From: Solimicrobium sp040544425
Lineage (GTDB): Bacteria; Pseudomonadota; Gammaproteobacteria; Burkholderiales; Burkholderiaceae_D
Direction of reading: 5' to 3'
Assembly (NCBI GenBank): GCA_040544425.1
Contig: JBEONO010000001.1
Coordinates: 310,001-374,000 of the forward strand
Length of the DNA: 64,000 bases
The translations under genes were made by a program, and so were the position numbers. Positions 1-8,656 of this stretch are shown one piece after another. How positions within the stretch are numbered: the first letter of the stretch is position 1; each line of letters starts with the position of its first letter. Under the pieces are notes generated by a model. It had not been told where the DNA came from. It worked only from the letters and a program-made list of their open reading frames with translations, and searched no databases.

Positions 1-100
1 CGGGCGGGAAATTGCGTTGCCAGATAATTTGCGCGACCAGTCCCACAATCAGCAGCAGCGCGGCGTATCTGGGTACGGTGGCAATGGACCGGACTGTCAT
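1..100 (-). CDS. Partial membrane protein downstream of ABC permease
   Basis: This is the N-terminal 33 codons of a gene that continues beyond the window. It starts with ATG at 100-98, which overlaps the TGA of the upstream permease in an ATGA arrangement, so the two are probably translationally coupled. The visible residues hold one strongly hydrophobic segment (about residues 12-25), consistent with a signal anchor. The family cannot be recognised from so little sequence. Its position after an ABC permease in a pilus operon makes an accessory subunit of that transporter possible, but this is inference only. Confidence 0.6.
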   Translation of the reverse strand, partial: MTVRSIATVPRYAALLLIVGLVAQIIWQRNFPP

Positions 101-876
101 ATATTTTTGCGATACAGGTCAAACAGCGCCGCGCCGCACAATAACAGCAGATAGATCAGCGCCTGCGCGCCCAGCAGGCCGAGCGCATGCCAGCTGCCGG
201 TGCCATACACCAGCCATTCGGTTTTGGTGAATGCATCCAGATGCGGCAGCACTGCCGACAGACATTCGACCATCACCCGGATCACTTCCTGGGACGCACT
301 CGCATCGTGCCCGGGCTGGTTGCCGATCAGCTGCAGTGCGGTGATCGACCGCGCCACCAGATAAAATGCCGCCGCAGCGCTGAGCGCAGGCAAAACCTGA
401 TTGAAGGTCAGCACGCACAGCATGCAAAACAGCACCATGACCCAGCATTCGGCGACCAGCGACAGGGTCCACAACAGACTTTGCAGCGGCAGCGCCAGCA
501 AGGCTGTCAGCAGACCAAACACGCCTGCCACGATCAGCGCCAGAGCAGCAAATCCTGCCATTTTTCCGAACAGATAACCGGACCGCGGCAAGGGCAGGGC
601 GAGCAGTAATTCCAGTCCCTTGTCGTTGGCTTCGCGCACCATGCTGGTGACCACAAAGGTGGCGATCAGAAATACCGCGGCACAGCGCAGAAATGCCGCC
701 AGCAGGGCCAGCTGCACGTCGTGATTTTCAGTCAGGGCCAGTTCATTGACAAAGCCGCTCAATCCAATCCCGGCACAGGCCGCGGTCACGATCAGCCAGA
801 CCAGCCGGTTGCGCAGCGCTTCCAGCAAGGTGTAGCGGGCAATGGTACTGGTCTGCTGCATGATCATGGTGGGCAT
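97..876 (-). CDS. ABC-2 type transporter permease (NosY-like)
   Basis: The protein is 259 residues with about six hydrophobic segments. An N-terminal amphipathic stretch (TLLEALRNRLVWL) and the segment REANDKGLELLLALPLPRSGY, seen in ABC-2/NosY permeases just before the second helix pair, mark it as the membrane subunit of a type 2 ABC transporter in the inner membrane. The first ATG (876-874) shares one base with the TGA of the preceding prepilin gene; a GTG three bases earlier is possible. The matching ATPase is not adjacent: it lies 12.4 kb upstream at 13341-14057 on the same strand, with the pilus genes between them. Overlapping junctions on both sides suggest co-transcription with the pilus operon. 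The substrate is unknown. Confidence 0.8.
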   Translation of the reverse strand: MPTMIMQQTSTIARYTLLEALRNRLVWLIVTAACAGIGLSGFVNELALTENHDVQLALLAAFLRCAAVFLIATFVVTSMVREANDKGLELLLALPLPRSGYLFGKMAGFAALALIVAGVFGLLTALLALPLQSLLWTLSLVAECWVMVLFCMLCVLTFNQVLPALSAAAAFYLVARSITALQLIGNQPGHDASASQEVIRVMVECLSAVLPHLDAFTKTEWLVYGTGSWHALGLLGAQALIYLLLLCGAALFDLYRKNI

Positions 877-1529
877 CACAGCGTCACCGCATACACCGCC
901 ACCGCATTGGTGCCGACGCAGGCAGCGCTGGCTCTGGCCGTGCCGGTGGTGATCACGCCGTCGTCAATTTTGCTGTCGACTTCGGTAGCGACATCGCAGG
1001 GCAGGTTGAAGAACAGGATCGCGTTGCGGGCTGACGGGTTGGCTGCCGCGAAGCCGGGCACCAGACCGTTGGCGGTGGCGGCCGAGACAAGCTGAATCGG
1101 CCCGTAAGTCGTGTTCAAGTAGTTGGTCGGGGTAGCGCTGTTGACGGTGCCGATCAACCCGGCGCTGAACAGTTGCCAGGGAGCCTGCGCGGCTTCGGAA
1201 CCGGCGGCTGCCAGACCGGCAGCGGTTACCGCGCCTTCGATCGAACCGTTACCATTCACGCCGCCGGTGCCTGCGACCAGGGCTGGTGTGGCATTGATGA
1301 AGTTGGCGGGAGTGGGCAGGTCGCCCGGCAGATAGCTGTAGCGCTGCTGGAAATAGGCAACCGCGGTGCGGATATCGGTGATCTTGGCGACCACGTCCTT
1401 GGCTTTGGAACTGCTGATCAAAACCTGGGTGTGCAGCAGACTGTAAAAGATCGCGCCGATGATCACCAGCACGATGGAAATTTCAACCAGCGTAAAGCCG
1501 CGCTGGATCGGTTGGCCTGGTGTTTTCAT
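876..1529 (-). CDS. Type IV prepilin-like protein (MSHA cluster)
   Basis: The 217-residue protein carries a class III prepilin signal: a short basic leader ending QRG, then FTLVEISIVLVIIGAIFYSLL, with Glu at +5 of the predicted mature protein. The remainder is a Gly/Ala/Asn-rich globular domain (YSYLPGDLPTP motif) with two Cys near the C-terminus, like large minor pilins. The ATG at 1529 overlaps the stop of the upstream prepilin gene (ATGA), which supports this start over an upstream one that would read through the neighbour. It is probably processed by a prepilin peptidase encoded elsewhere. It could be a minor or major pilin of the MSHA-like system; this cannot be decided from sequence. 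Confidence 0.82.
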   Translation of the reverse strand: MKTPGQPIQRGFTLVEISIVLVIIGAIFYSLLHTQVLISSSKAKDVVAKITDIRTAVAYFQQRYSYLPGDLPTPANFINATPALVAGTGGVNGNGSIEGAVTAAGLAAAGSEAAQAPWQLFSAGLIGTVNSATPTNYLNTTYGPIQLVSAATANGLVPGFAAANPSARNAILFFNLPCDVATEVDSKIDDGVITTGTARASAACVGTNAVAVYAVTL

Positions 1530-2530
1530 AGTTTGCAGCTCGGTGTGGGATTGCCGATCGGAACCGGTGAAGTGGCCGGAACGGTGCAGACCGCCGGTGT
1601 GCCATTGCCGGTGCATTTCGCATAAGGGATACCTGCTGCCGTGCACTTGCTGGCATTGGCGGCGGTTGCCGGAGTGTTCGCGCCGGTGCAATACGGGAAT
1701 GGTGTGCCAGCTGCGGTACAGGGCGTGGAGCAATAGGTTTTGCAGGAAGCGATGGTTTGCTCGGTGGTGAGCGGCTGCAATAAATCCTGCGGCAGCAGGT
1801 AGACGACAAGGTCATCAAATGGCCCGCCGGTTGAGCCCGGCTTGTCGGTATACGGTCGCACCACGAAGCTGGTACTTGCCTTGGTCGCATTGGTAGTTTC
1901 GTCGACATTGGCTGCCGGTGGCGCGGTATTCAGAACCCCCAGAATGGTTTTGGCACCGAAGCCGTTTTTGCCGCCTGAAATAATCACCACCACGGCATTG
2001 GTAGTGATTGTGGTCAGGGGATTGACACCATCTCCCTGTCTGATGGTCATGGCGACCGAGGGGGTGCCCAGTTGGGTGATATCGAACGGTACCGGCACCG
2101 GTCCGGTTGTGGCAGTCCAGTTCTCGGCGATCGGTGCCAGTCCATTGGCAACCTTGTAGGTAAACAAATTTCCCCAGCCATCCTGCACGGCGTCTCTGGA
2201 TAACTGAAGAGCTACCCAGGGCAGCACGCCGTTGGAAGCCGCCGCGCTGGCGGTGCAGGGCTTGACTTCGGCGCCGGTCGGCACCGCGGCGGTGTCCGGG
2301 CAGGGCAGTCTGCCATTGCTGCGCAGGTAGTTGATCAAGGCAATTTTGATCTGCGCCTGTTTCGACGCGGTCTGGGAATAGGCCGTGTTGTTCAGGGTTG
2401 CCGTGGTCATCTTCAAACCGAGGGTCAGCAGAATGCCGACCAGCACGATCACGATGGCCATTTCGGCCAGCGTGAAGCCTGGTTGGTATTTGGTCCGGTT
2501 ATGTGTGCTCAACATAGTCTTGGTGTCCAT
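1526..2530 (-). CDS. Large prepilin-like protein with Cys-rich repeated tail
   Basis: This is a 334-residue protein if translation starts at the ATG at 2530; a second ATG at 2515 is equally possible because neither has a clear Shine-Dalgarno. The prepilin signal is QPG then FTLAEMAIVIVLVGILLTLG, with the conserved Glu at +5. The globular part has the pattern LRSNGRLPCPDT and DGWGNLFTY, typical of large MSHA-locus pilins. The last 75 residues hold eight Cys and a near-perfect 18-residue duplication (about residues 271-288 and 296-313; CTAAG-[TI]-P then C-TG then TPA). An upstream in-frame extension to 2629 is translated repeat DNA and should not be counted as protein. It is coupled to the downstream prepilin gene by ATGA. 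Confidence 0.8.
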   Translation of the reverse strand: MDTKTMLSTHNRTKYQPGFTLAEMAIVIVLVGILLTLGLKMTTATLNNTAYSQTASKQAQIKIALINYLRSNGRLPCPDTAAVPTGAEVKPCTASAAASNGVLPWVALQLSRDAVQDGWGNLFTYKVANGLAPIAENWTATTGPVPVPFDITQLGTPSVAMTIRQGDGVNPLTTITTNAVVVIISGGKNGFGAKTILGVLNTAPPAANVDETTNATKASTSFVVRPYTDKPGSTGGPFDDLVVYLLPQDLLQPLTTEQTIASCKTYCSTPCTAAGTPFPYCTGANTPATAANASKCTAAGIPYAKCTGNGTPAVCTVPATSPVPIGNPTPSCKL

Positions 2531-2554
2531 TTGTCTGGTGTTTAAATCTGCAAA

Positions 2555-2729
2555 AATTGAACAGTTCTTAAAACCGTCATTCCCGAGGAGGTAGTCGGGA
2601 ATCCAGTGCCGTTTTGCTGTGGTCTGCAAAGAAACGACGGGGACGCCGAGTCACTGGATTCCCGCCAAACCGGCGCAGAATGACGGGAGCTAAAAGGAAT
2701 TTCTCAAACTTATCACACAGTAGTACTAA
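2555..2729 (-). repeat. Long palindromic element, MITE-like copy 1
   Basis: On the minus strand this stretch is nearly identical to 20953-21128 on the plus strand, about nine bases in ten by eye. It begins with the terminal motif TTAGTACTACTGTGTGATAA (2729-2710) and has a large imperfect palindromic core in which ATTCCCG and CGGGAAT arms face each other around CCAGTG/CACTGG. The end nearest the prepilin gene lacks the second terminal repeat and looks truncated or diverged. It starts seven bases after the mshK stop and fills the gap between mshK and the large prepilin gene. Confidence 0.8.
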
Positions 2730-2735
2730 AACCGC

Positions 2736-3128
2736 TTATTTCGCTTTGGCTGGCGCGACATACTGGGGCGCGTCAATCAAGGTCTGCACATGATTGTTCG
2801 ATACATCAACGGCATCCCCGACCCGCACCCTGACGTGCGCACCGGTTGCGGTCTGCACCGAAATCAACGGTGCCTGCCCGGGCCGTTGCACGACCTGTAA
2901 ATTGCCCGCTGACTGATCAGAGACCTGGTTGATCCAGGTGGTGGTCCTGCCCTGGCTGTTGGTAACGTAACCGTTCAGGGTGGCGATTTCCGCGCCGGTG
3001 GTGCGGTGCTGATCAATCCGCGCCCGTTCGGCTGGCGTGGTGAACAGCCGACCCAGACTGGTTTCCCCGGCACTGGCCAGATTGCAGCAGCAGGCGACGA
3101 TCAGCATCATGATTATTTTGCGCGTCAT
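2736..3128 (-). CDS. mshK: MshK-like pilus biogenesis protein
   Basis: This is a 130-residue exported protein. A signal peptide covers residues 1-20 (MTRKIIMMLIVACCCNLASA), followed by a domain with the pattern TPAERARID and NGYV, then RVRVGDAV near the end. These resemble the small periplasmic MshK/PilP-like proteins that bridge the inner-membrane platform and the secretin. The ATG at 3128 begins one base after the mshJ stop, favouring it over an upstream start that would overlap mshJ by about 85 bases. The assignment rests on size, signal peptide, the basic loop and its place directly after mshJ in the order I-J-K; sequence similarity to classic MshK is weak. Confidence 0.68.
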   Translation of the reverse strand: MTRKIIMMLIVACCCNLASAGETSLGRLFTTPAERARIDQHRTTGAEIATLNGYVTNSQGRTTTWINQVSDQSAGNLQVVQRPGQAPLISVQTATGAHVRVRVGDAVDVSNNHVQTLIDAPQYVAPAKAK

Positions 3129-3129
3129 G

Positions 3130-3807
3130 TTATTGGCCCGGTGAGGTGATCGGATTGCCAGCGGCGTCGGTGTCATGGCGGGCAATGGTAATCCAGAGCA
3201 GCTCGCATTCGGCATTCAGAAGCGGCGCCAGTTTGAGCGGGTCCGGCATGCCCAGCCGTTTGATCACGCACTTTTGCAAATCGTAGGCTTGCCCGGCATT
3301 GAGCCGGTCCAGAAACAGCAGTAAATCAGCTTCATGCATCAAATCCATTTTGACCAGCATCCGGCTGCCGCGCAATTCCAGCGTACCGGTATCCACCGCG
3401 GGATCAACCTGAAACAGCTGCTGCTCGCCAATTTCATAACTGATCGGCTGCAGGTGCGATTTTTTCTGGATGGACTGAATGCTTTCGATCCAGTCGAGTC
3501 GCTTTTCAGTGCCGACAAATCCCTGCGCGGTCAGTTGCATATACTTGGGCTGGAAGTCTTGCATATCACGCTGTTCATTTTCCGCCTGCATGCGTTTGTC
3601 GCGCATCTGATTTTCTTCAGACTGTGCTTTGGCCACTGCTTCCAGCTGGCTTTCCAGCACAGACTGACTGCCCAATACCGCGCCCGCGCCGATTGCCAGG
3701 CTCAACACAAAGGCAATACAGGCGCGCCGGATAACCGGAAAATCGTCGCGCATGAAGGAGCGCTGATGCGGCGCGCCTGCGGCTTTCGCTGGATTATTGG
3801 TTGCCAT
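3130..3807 (-). CDS. mshJ: MSHA biogenesis protein MshJ (PilO-like)
   Basis: The 225-residue protein is a bitopic inner-membrane protein. A cytoplasmic N-terminus is followed by a transmembrane helix (about residues 28-46), then a coiled-coil-prone stretch rich in Glu/Gln/Lys and an alpha/beta domain, the PilO/GspM layout. MshJ works with MshI and MshK as the assembly platform of the pilus. ATG at 3807 is preferred; a GTG at 3828 would only lengthen the overlap with mshI, whose stop lies at 3794. Confidence 0.75.
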   Translation of the reverse strand: MATNNPAKAAGAPHQRSFMRDDFPVIRRACIAFVLSLAIGAGAVLGSQSVLESQLEAVAKAQSEENQMRDKRMQAENEQRDMQDFQPKYMQLTAQGFVGTEKRLDWIESIQSIQKKSHLQPISYEIGEQQLFQVDPAVDTGTLELRGSRMLVKMDLMHEADLLLFLDRLNAGQAYDLQKCVIKRLGMPDPLKLAPLLNAECELLWITIARHDTDAAGNPITSPGQ

Positions 3808-5380
3808 TTTGGTTGCCACTGAGAGCACTCCGGGTAATTTTTATTTCAAATTCGGCAGTCAAGGCAGTCGCCGGATTGCCCAGTTCACCATTTAAGGGCA
3901 CGCCCGGCCGCAGATCCAGCGGCATCCTGATGATCTCGACCTGGACGCCCGGATTATTCTTCAACTGCGCAGCAAACTGATCGACTGCATCCAGCGCGGC
4001 GCGGTAATTTCCCTTGAATGGCAAGACTTCGCCCTTGATGGTCACGATCTCGCCGGGCTTGACCGGAATGCCGATCAGCGCAGCTGGCAGGGTAGTTGCG
4101 GCACCAGCAGCCGGAGCAGGATTGGCCGGATCAGCCGGTGGCGTGGGACCGGCCACCTCCCAGCTCAGCGTGTTCAATGTCAGTTGGGGAAGGCGATCCA
4201 GTGCATGACTGATCAGCAGCAACAGCGCGTTTGGGCTTGAGGCATTCTTCAGCAGCAAACCGTGCAGGTCGGCTGCGGATTTCATGTCATGCGGCTTGAC
4301 CGCAGTTTTGGGCATGCTGTCGACAATCGCCTGATACTGCCGCGCATTTCTTTGCGTGCTTTGCTGCAGGTCGCGGTTTCGATTACCGGCATCCATGCCG
4401 TCGATCAGGTTGGCGCCGCTCCCGAACAGACAGCTCGCCAGGACTGCGCCGCTAAGCGCGTACAGCACAATGCGCGACTTCCAGAGCGTGTAGGCGTGGT
4501 TCTGTTCCTGTAATTCATAGTGACTGGCAGGCGTGTTCGCGCCAAGAATGCCGAGGAACAGATTATCGAAAACGTTCAGGGTCTTGATACGCCGGTTGCC
4601 CAGCACAGCGGCAGCCTCGTCGGCACCGATATAGCGCGTTGCGATTGCGTCGGAATCGAGCTGCAGGGCCTGCATCGCAGCCAGCGTTTCCTGATTGTCG
4701 AGCATGACGATATTGAGCAATTCGCCGCGCTGCATCTGCCGGGTATTGGCGAGGAACAGCCTGGTCTTGCTGATCTCGGCGTTGGCCAGGGCGGCAACGG
4801 CAGCACCGTCTTGTCCGCTTAATTTGGTCAGGCGCGAAAAGCGCAGATAGCCGTCGTGAAAAAAACTTTGCCGCAGACCTGCTGATTGATGGGTAATCAG
4901 CAGCACCGGCCCATTGCCAAGTTGCAGTTTTTTGAACAGCGTGGTGCTCAGCAGAGCGGTTGAGAATATGCCCGCAATCGGGACCCGCTGCTCGAGGATA
5001 ATGTTGAGCCAGGTGTTCAGTAACGGCGCGTTGGTCAGCGCGTTGAACAACATGAAATCGTCTTTGCGACCGGTCTTGGCGCGCCCCTGACGACTGGCAT
5101 GGCGGTAGGGCGTATCGCGATACAGCTGTTGCAGACGCCGTTCAACCAGATTCTTGTGACTTCTGCCGATCACATGCGGGATCGTGTCGCGATGAAAATC
5201 CTCTTCGATCAGATCGGTCAGCACAAACACCGGCACCTGCCTGCAGCTGGCCAGACAGGCCGACAGCGCCGCCCAACCCGACTCGTCATTAGGAAAAACC
5301 TGACCAGCCGAGAGCCTGCCGTTTTGCCACATCGTGGCAGTCAGCTCGGTGTTGGTCAGATAAAGTAAATGTTTGCGCAA
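3794..5380 (-). CDS. mshI: MSHA biogenesis protein MshI (PilM/PilN-like)
   Basis: At 528 residues it combines a long cytoplasmic actin-like/PilM-type region (roughly 1-290; LLITHQSAGLRQSFF and the IGADEAA segment), one membrane helix near residues 303-322, and a periplasmic PilN-like part with a proline/alanine-rich insert. MshI is a component of the inner-membrane platform of MSHA pili. The frame has no ATG at the expected place; TTG at 5380, 18 bases after the mshG stop, is the best start, without a good ribosome site. Translation may depend on the upstream gene. Confidence 0.75.
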   Translation of the reverse strand: MRKHLLYLTNTELTATMWQNGRLSAGQVFPNDESGWAALSACLASCRQVPVFVLTDLIEEDFHRDTIPHVIGRSHKNLVERRLQQLYRDTPYRHASRQGRAKTGRKDDFMLFNALTNAPLLNTWLNIILEQRVPIAGIFSTALLSTTLFKKLQLGNGPVLLITHQSAGLRQSFFHDGYLRFSRLTKLSGQDGAAVAALANAEISKTRLFLANTRQMQRGELLNIVMLDNQETLAAMQALQLDSDAIATRYIGADEAAAVLGNRRIKTLNVFDNLFLGILGANTPASHYELQEQNHAYTLWKSRIVLYALSGAVLASCLFGSGANLIDGMDAGNRNRDLQQSTQRNARQYQAIVDSMPKTAVKPHDMKSAADLHGLLLKNASSPNALLLLISHALDRLPQLTLNTLSWEVAGPTPPADPANPAPAAGAATTLPAALIGIPVKPGEIVTIKGEVLPFKGNYRAALDAVDQFAAQLKNNPGVQVEIIRMPLDLRPGVPLNGELGNPATALTAEFEIKITRSALSGNQNGNQ

Positions 5381-5398
5381 GATAGTCCGGGGTAAAGG

Positions 5399-6604
5399 TT
5401 AAGTAGGTAATTTGCTGATCATGTCGTAGATCGGGCCGAGCACCGACATCATCACCCAAAGCAGAATCGCGCCCAGTGCCACCGTCATGATCGGTTCGAT
5501 CAGGGTCTGAACGCGCTCGACCATTTCCTTGATTTCGCGATTGTAGAAATAACTGACGTTGAGCAGGGCAGCGTCCAGCTGACCGGTGGACTCGCCGATT
5601 TTCAGCATACGGATCACCAGCGGCGGAAAGGTACCGGTCGCTTCAAATGCCGCGGTCACGCCCTGTCCGTCCGAGATCATCTGCGCGACGCGTTTCAGTC
5701 CGTCGGCCACCACTTCGTTGTTGACGATGCCTTCCGACAGACGGATGGCATCCATAATGGTAATACCCGAGGCATACATCAGCGCAAAAAAAGTCGTGAA
5801 TCGCGACAGGATGATTTTGTGCAGAATCGGCCCGACCAGCCAGAGGCGCAGTTTCAGCGCATCGATTTTATAGCGTGCCGATGGACTGTTTTTGGCCAGC
5901 AGTTTCACGCCGAAGTACAGGGCAAATGGCGCGATCAGAATCAGATACCAGAAGTCGATAAAAATATTGGACACGAAAATCAGCGCCCGGGTATGCAGCG
6001 GTAACTCGCCGCCCATATTCTTGATAAAGCCGATCAGTTGCGGCACCAGAAAAATCATCAGAAAAAACAGCACCGCGGTGACCACCGTGCCGACAAAGGC
6101 CGGATACAGGATGATTTTTTTGGTTTGCGCAGTCAGCTCGTCCTGCCACTTCAGGCTGTCGCTGAGGTTTTTAAAGACGTCCGACAGGCGCCCGCTTTGT
6201 TCGCCCGCCACAATCAGGGCAGTAAACGTGCGGTCAAAAATGGCCGGATAGCGACTCATGGCTTCGGATAATTGCGAACCGCCTTCAATGTTTTCAATCA
6301 GGTCGGCGATCACGGCGCGAAAACGCGGATTCTCGGTGCTGTCGCGCAGATCGCCCAGACCTTCGAGCAACGGGACACCAGCCGAGCTGATCTGTTCCAT
6401 GTGAAAACAGAAATTGATCAGGTCTTTGGGGTCGACCTTGTAGCGGCCAATCGTGAAGGTTTTCGAGGCGATCAGCTTATAGTCGATCAGGTCCAGTTCC
6501 ATGCGCTTCAAGCGCAGTTCCAGATCCGGCAGATTGTTGGCGTCGATATTTCCGCGCACCACCTTGCCAGCTGCATCCATCGATTGGTAGGCGTACATCA
6601 CCAT
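5399..6604 (-). CDS. mshG: MSHA platform protein MshG (GspF/PilC family)
   Basis: The 401-residue inner-membrane protein contains two GspF domains (about 65-190 and 270-390) and three to four hydrophobic helices, including the ones at roughly 165-190, 215-240 and 370-395. Family motifs are visible: FCFHMEQISSAGVPLLEGL in the first domain and RFTTFFALMYASGITIMDA in the second, with GEQSGRL and GESTGQL in their usual places. It anchors the MshE motor and passes pilin to the growing pilus. The ATG at 6604 (MVMYAY) has a second ATG two codons on. It is separated from mshE by a 345-base gap that holds two palindromic repeats. Confidence 0.88.
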   Translation of the reverse strand: MVMYAYQSMDAAGKVVRGNIDANNLPDLELRLKRMELDLIDYKLIASKTFTIGRYKVDPKDLINFCFHMEQISSAGVPLLEGLGDLRDSTENPRFRAVIADLIENIEGGSQLSEAMSRYPAIFDRTFTALIVAGEQSGRLSDVFKNLSDSLKWQDELTAQTKKIILYPAFVGTVVTAVLFFLMIFLVPQLIGFIKNMGGELPLHTRALIFVSNIFIDFWYLILIAPFALYFGVKLLAKNSPSARYKIDALKLRLWLVGPILHKIILSRFTTFFALMYASGITIMDAIRLSEGIVNNEVVADGLKRVAQMISDGQGVTAAFEATGTFPPLVIRMLKIGESTGQLDAALLNVSYFYNREIKEMVERVQTLIEPIMTVALGAILLWVMMSVLGPIYDMISKLPT

Positions 6605-6701
6605 GATTCAGATTCCAGAGTTATTCAGTTTGTCGCAAAAAATTTTGTTGGCCCAGCCAAGTCCGTTGTTTCCGTTTTCGTCCATCCCGGCTAGGCGCCC
6701 C

Positions 6702-6799
6702 CGTCGTTCTCGCGGCTTCAGGCGGGAACCCAGTGTCGTATCACTGCGGTTGTCAAAAAAACGACGCGAGGTTCCCGCCTACGGCCGCGGGAACGACGG
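6702..6799. repeat. Short palindromic repeat, copy 1
   Basis: A 98-base imperfect inverted repeat. The left arm begins CGTCGTTCTCGCGG and the right arm ends CCGCGGGAACGACGG; inner arms are GGCGGGAACC and GGTTCCCGCC. It is closely similar to 6836-6931 in the same gap and to 14191-14288. The transcript could fold into a long hairpin between mshE and mshG. Confidence 0.88.
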
Positions 6800-6835
6800 A
6801 GATTTCGTTTTCTTCCGGTACCAATCCTGCCCAAC

Positions 6836-6931
6836 CGTCGTTCCCGCGGCTTCAGGCGGGAACCCAGTGTCGTACAACTGCGGTCGACAACCAGACGACG
6901 CTAGGTTCCCGCCTGAAGCCGCGGGAACGAC
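6836..6931. repeat. Short palindromic repeat, copy 2
   Basis: A 96-base inverted repeat with almost perfect outer arms: GTCGTTCCCGCGGCTTCAGG on the left and its complement ending at 6931 on the right. It lies 36 bases from copy 1 and ends 18 bases before the mshE stop codon. The tandem arrangement gives this gap two consecutive very stable hairpins. Confidence 0.9.
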
Positions 6932-6949
6932 TAAGAGCTGCGCGAATTC

Positions 6950-8653
6950 CTACAGCAGCCGGTCAGTCAAATCCACCACCCGCGAAATTTCATCCAGCGA
7001 CGATGAGCCATCCAGCACGCGCCGCACGCCGTCTTCCACCAGAGGACGGAAGCCATTCTTCAGCGCTACCTGGCGGATCTCCCTGGCAGTGACGCGCCGC
7101 GCAATCAGATCATCGAGCTCGGCATTCATCTTCAGCAATTCCATAATGCCCAGTCGTCCCTTGTAACCCTGATGATTGCAGCGCTCGCAGCCGACCGCGC
7201 GGTAAATCACCACTTCCGGACCTTCCGGTACCAGTCCCAGCAACTGTCGTTCAATATCACTGGCGGTGGCGCCTTCCTTGCAATGCGGGCAAAGTCGGCG
7301 AACCAGCCGCTGCGCAACAATGCCGATGATATTGCCAGCCAGGATGTCGGGCAGAATGCCGATGTCCTGCAGGCGCGGAATGGCGCCAATCGCGGAATTG
7401 GTATGCAGCGTTGAATACACCTGATGCCCGGTCATCGCGGCGCTGAAGGCCATCTCCGCAGTTTCGGCATCGCGGATTTCACCGACCAGGATCACGTCCG
7501 GATCCTGGCGCATCATGGAGCGGATGCCGTTGGCAAAACCCATTTTGACCGACTCGTTCACCGAGGTCTGGCGGATCAGATTCATCGGATATTCGACCGG
7601 ATCTTCCAGCGTCATGATATTGATCGATTCGGCATTGATATGATTCAGAATCGAATACAGGGTAGTGGTCTTGCCGCTGCCGGTCGGACCGGTAACCAGA
7701 ATGATTCCCTCGGGCCGGGCCAGCATCAGCTTGAGCAGGTTCAGGCCGTCGTCATCCAGACCCAGGCCATCAAGCGGCACGATGCCCTTGGCGCGATCCA
7801 GAATCCGCAGCACCACGTTTTCGCCGTGCGCGGTTGGCTGTGCCGAGGCGCGGAAGTCGATCTGGCGACCGGAAAAACGGATTGAAATCCGTCCATCCTG
7901 CGGCGCGCGCGTTTCGGCAATATTCATATTGCTGATCACCTTCAGACGCACCGCCATCGCCGGCCAGTAAGTTTTGTGCAGGCTGCGGATCTGGCGCAGG
8001 ATGCCGTCGATCCGGTAGCGGATGCGCAGGAAAAACTGTTCCGGTTCAAAGTGAATGTCGGAGGCATTCTGCTGCACCGCATCGGCTAAAATCGCATCGA
8101 TCAGACGCACCAGCGGCTGGCTGTATTCGTCGGACACGGTCTTCATGCTCTGATAATTGACTTCGCCGGTTTCGATCTCGTGCAGAATACCGTCGATCGA
8201 TAATTCGAAGCCGTAGTACTGATCGATCGCCTTGTTGATATCGGATTCGCTGGCCAGCACCGGGGTCAGTTGCGCGTCGGCGCCGATCATGGCGCTGATC
8301 TGATCGAGCGCGACAATGTTCGAGGTGTCCGACATGGCCAGCATCAGGTTGCGCTGTTCCTTGTTAAACACCACCGGGAATACCTTGTAGCGCTGCGCGA
8401 CCTCCTTGCTGATCATTTTCAGTGCCGCGCCATCGACCACCATATTTGCCAGATCGGTACTTTGCTGCCCCAGGTTTTCGCTGAGCGCTTCGCGTATGGT
8501 TGCTTCGGTGACGAAGCCGAGCGAGATGAACAGCTTGCCCAGCGGCTGGCCGGTGCGTTTTTGCTCGATCAGGGCGATGCGCAGCTGATCCTCGCTGATC
8601 ACGCCCTTCTGGATCAGCAGACTGCCTAGCGGAAGTTTCGGTTTTTCGGCCAT
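6950..8653 (-). CDS. mshE: MSHA pilus extension ATPase MshE
   Basis: The 567-residue cytoplasmic ATPase has an N-terminal MshEN domain (about 1-150) with two copies of the LGxxL-type motif (PLGSLLIQKG at 8-17 and PLGKLFISLG at 37-46), the module known in this family to bind c-di-GMP. The GspE motor domain follows, with Walker A GPTGSGKT at 322-329, the Asp box and Walker B around RQDPDVILVGEIRD, the His box, and a CxxC...CxxC zinc site (LCPHCK, CERC). It powers pilus extension. It lies three bases after mshN, so the two are probably co-transcribed; a 345-base repeat-containing gap separates it from mshG. Confidence 0.92.
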   Translation of the reverse strand: MAEKPKLPLGSLLIQKGVISEDQLRIALIEQKRTGQPLGKLFISLGFVTEATIREALSENLGQQSTDLANMVVDGAALKMISKEVAQRYKVFPVVFNKEQRNLMLAMSDTSNIVALDQISAMIGADAQLTPVLASESDINKAIDQYYGFELSIDGILHEIETGEVNYQSMKTVSDEYSQPLVRLIDAILADAVQQNASDIHFEPEQFFLRIRYRIDGILRQIRSLHKTYWPAMAVRLKVISNMNIAETRAPQDGRISIRFSGRQIDFRASAQPTAHGENVVLRILDRAKGIVPLDGLGLDDDGLNLLKLMLARPEGIILVTGPTGSGKTTTLYSILNHINAESINIMTLEDPVEYPMNLIRQTSVNESVKMGFANGIRSMMRQDPDVILVGEIRDAETAEMAFSAAMTGHQVYSTLHTNSAIGAIPRLQDIGILPDILAGNIIGIVAQRLVRRLCPHCKEGATASDIERQLLGLVPEGPEVVIYRAVGCERCNHQGYKGRLGIMELLKMNAELDDLIARRVTAREIRQVALKNGFRPLVEDGVRRVLDGSSSLDEISRVVDLTDRLL

Positions 8654-8656
8654 AAA

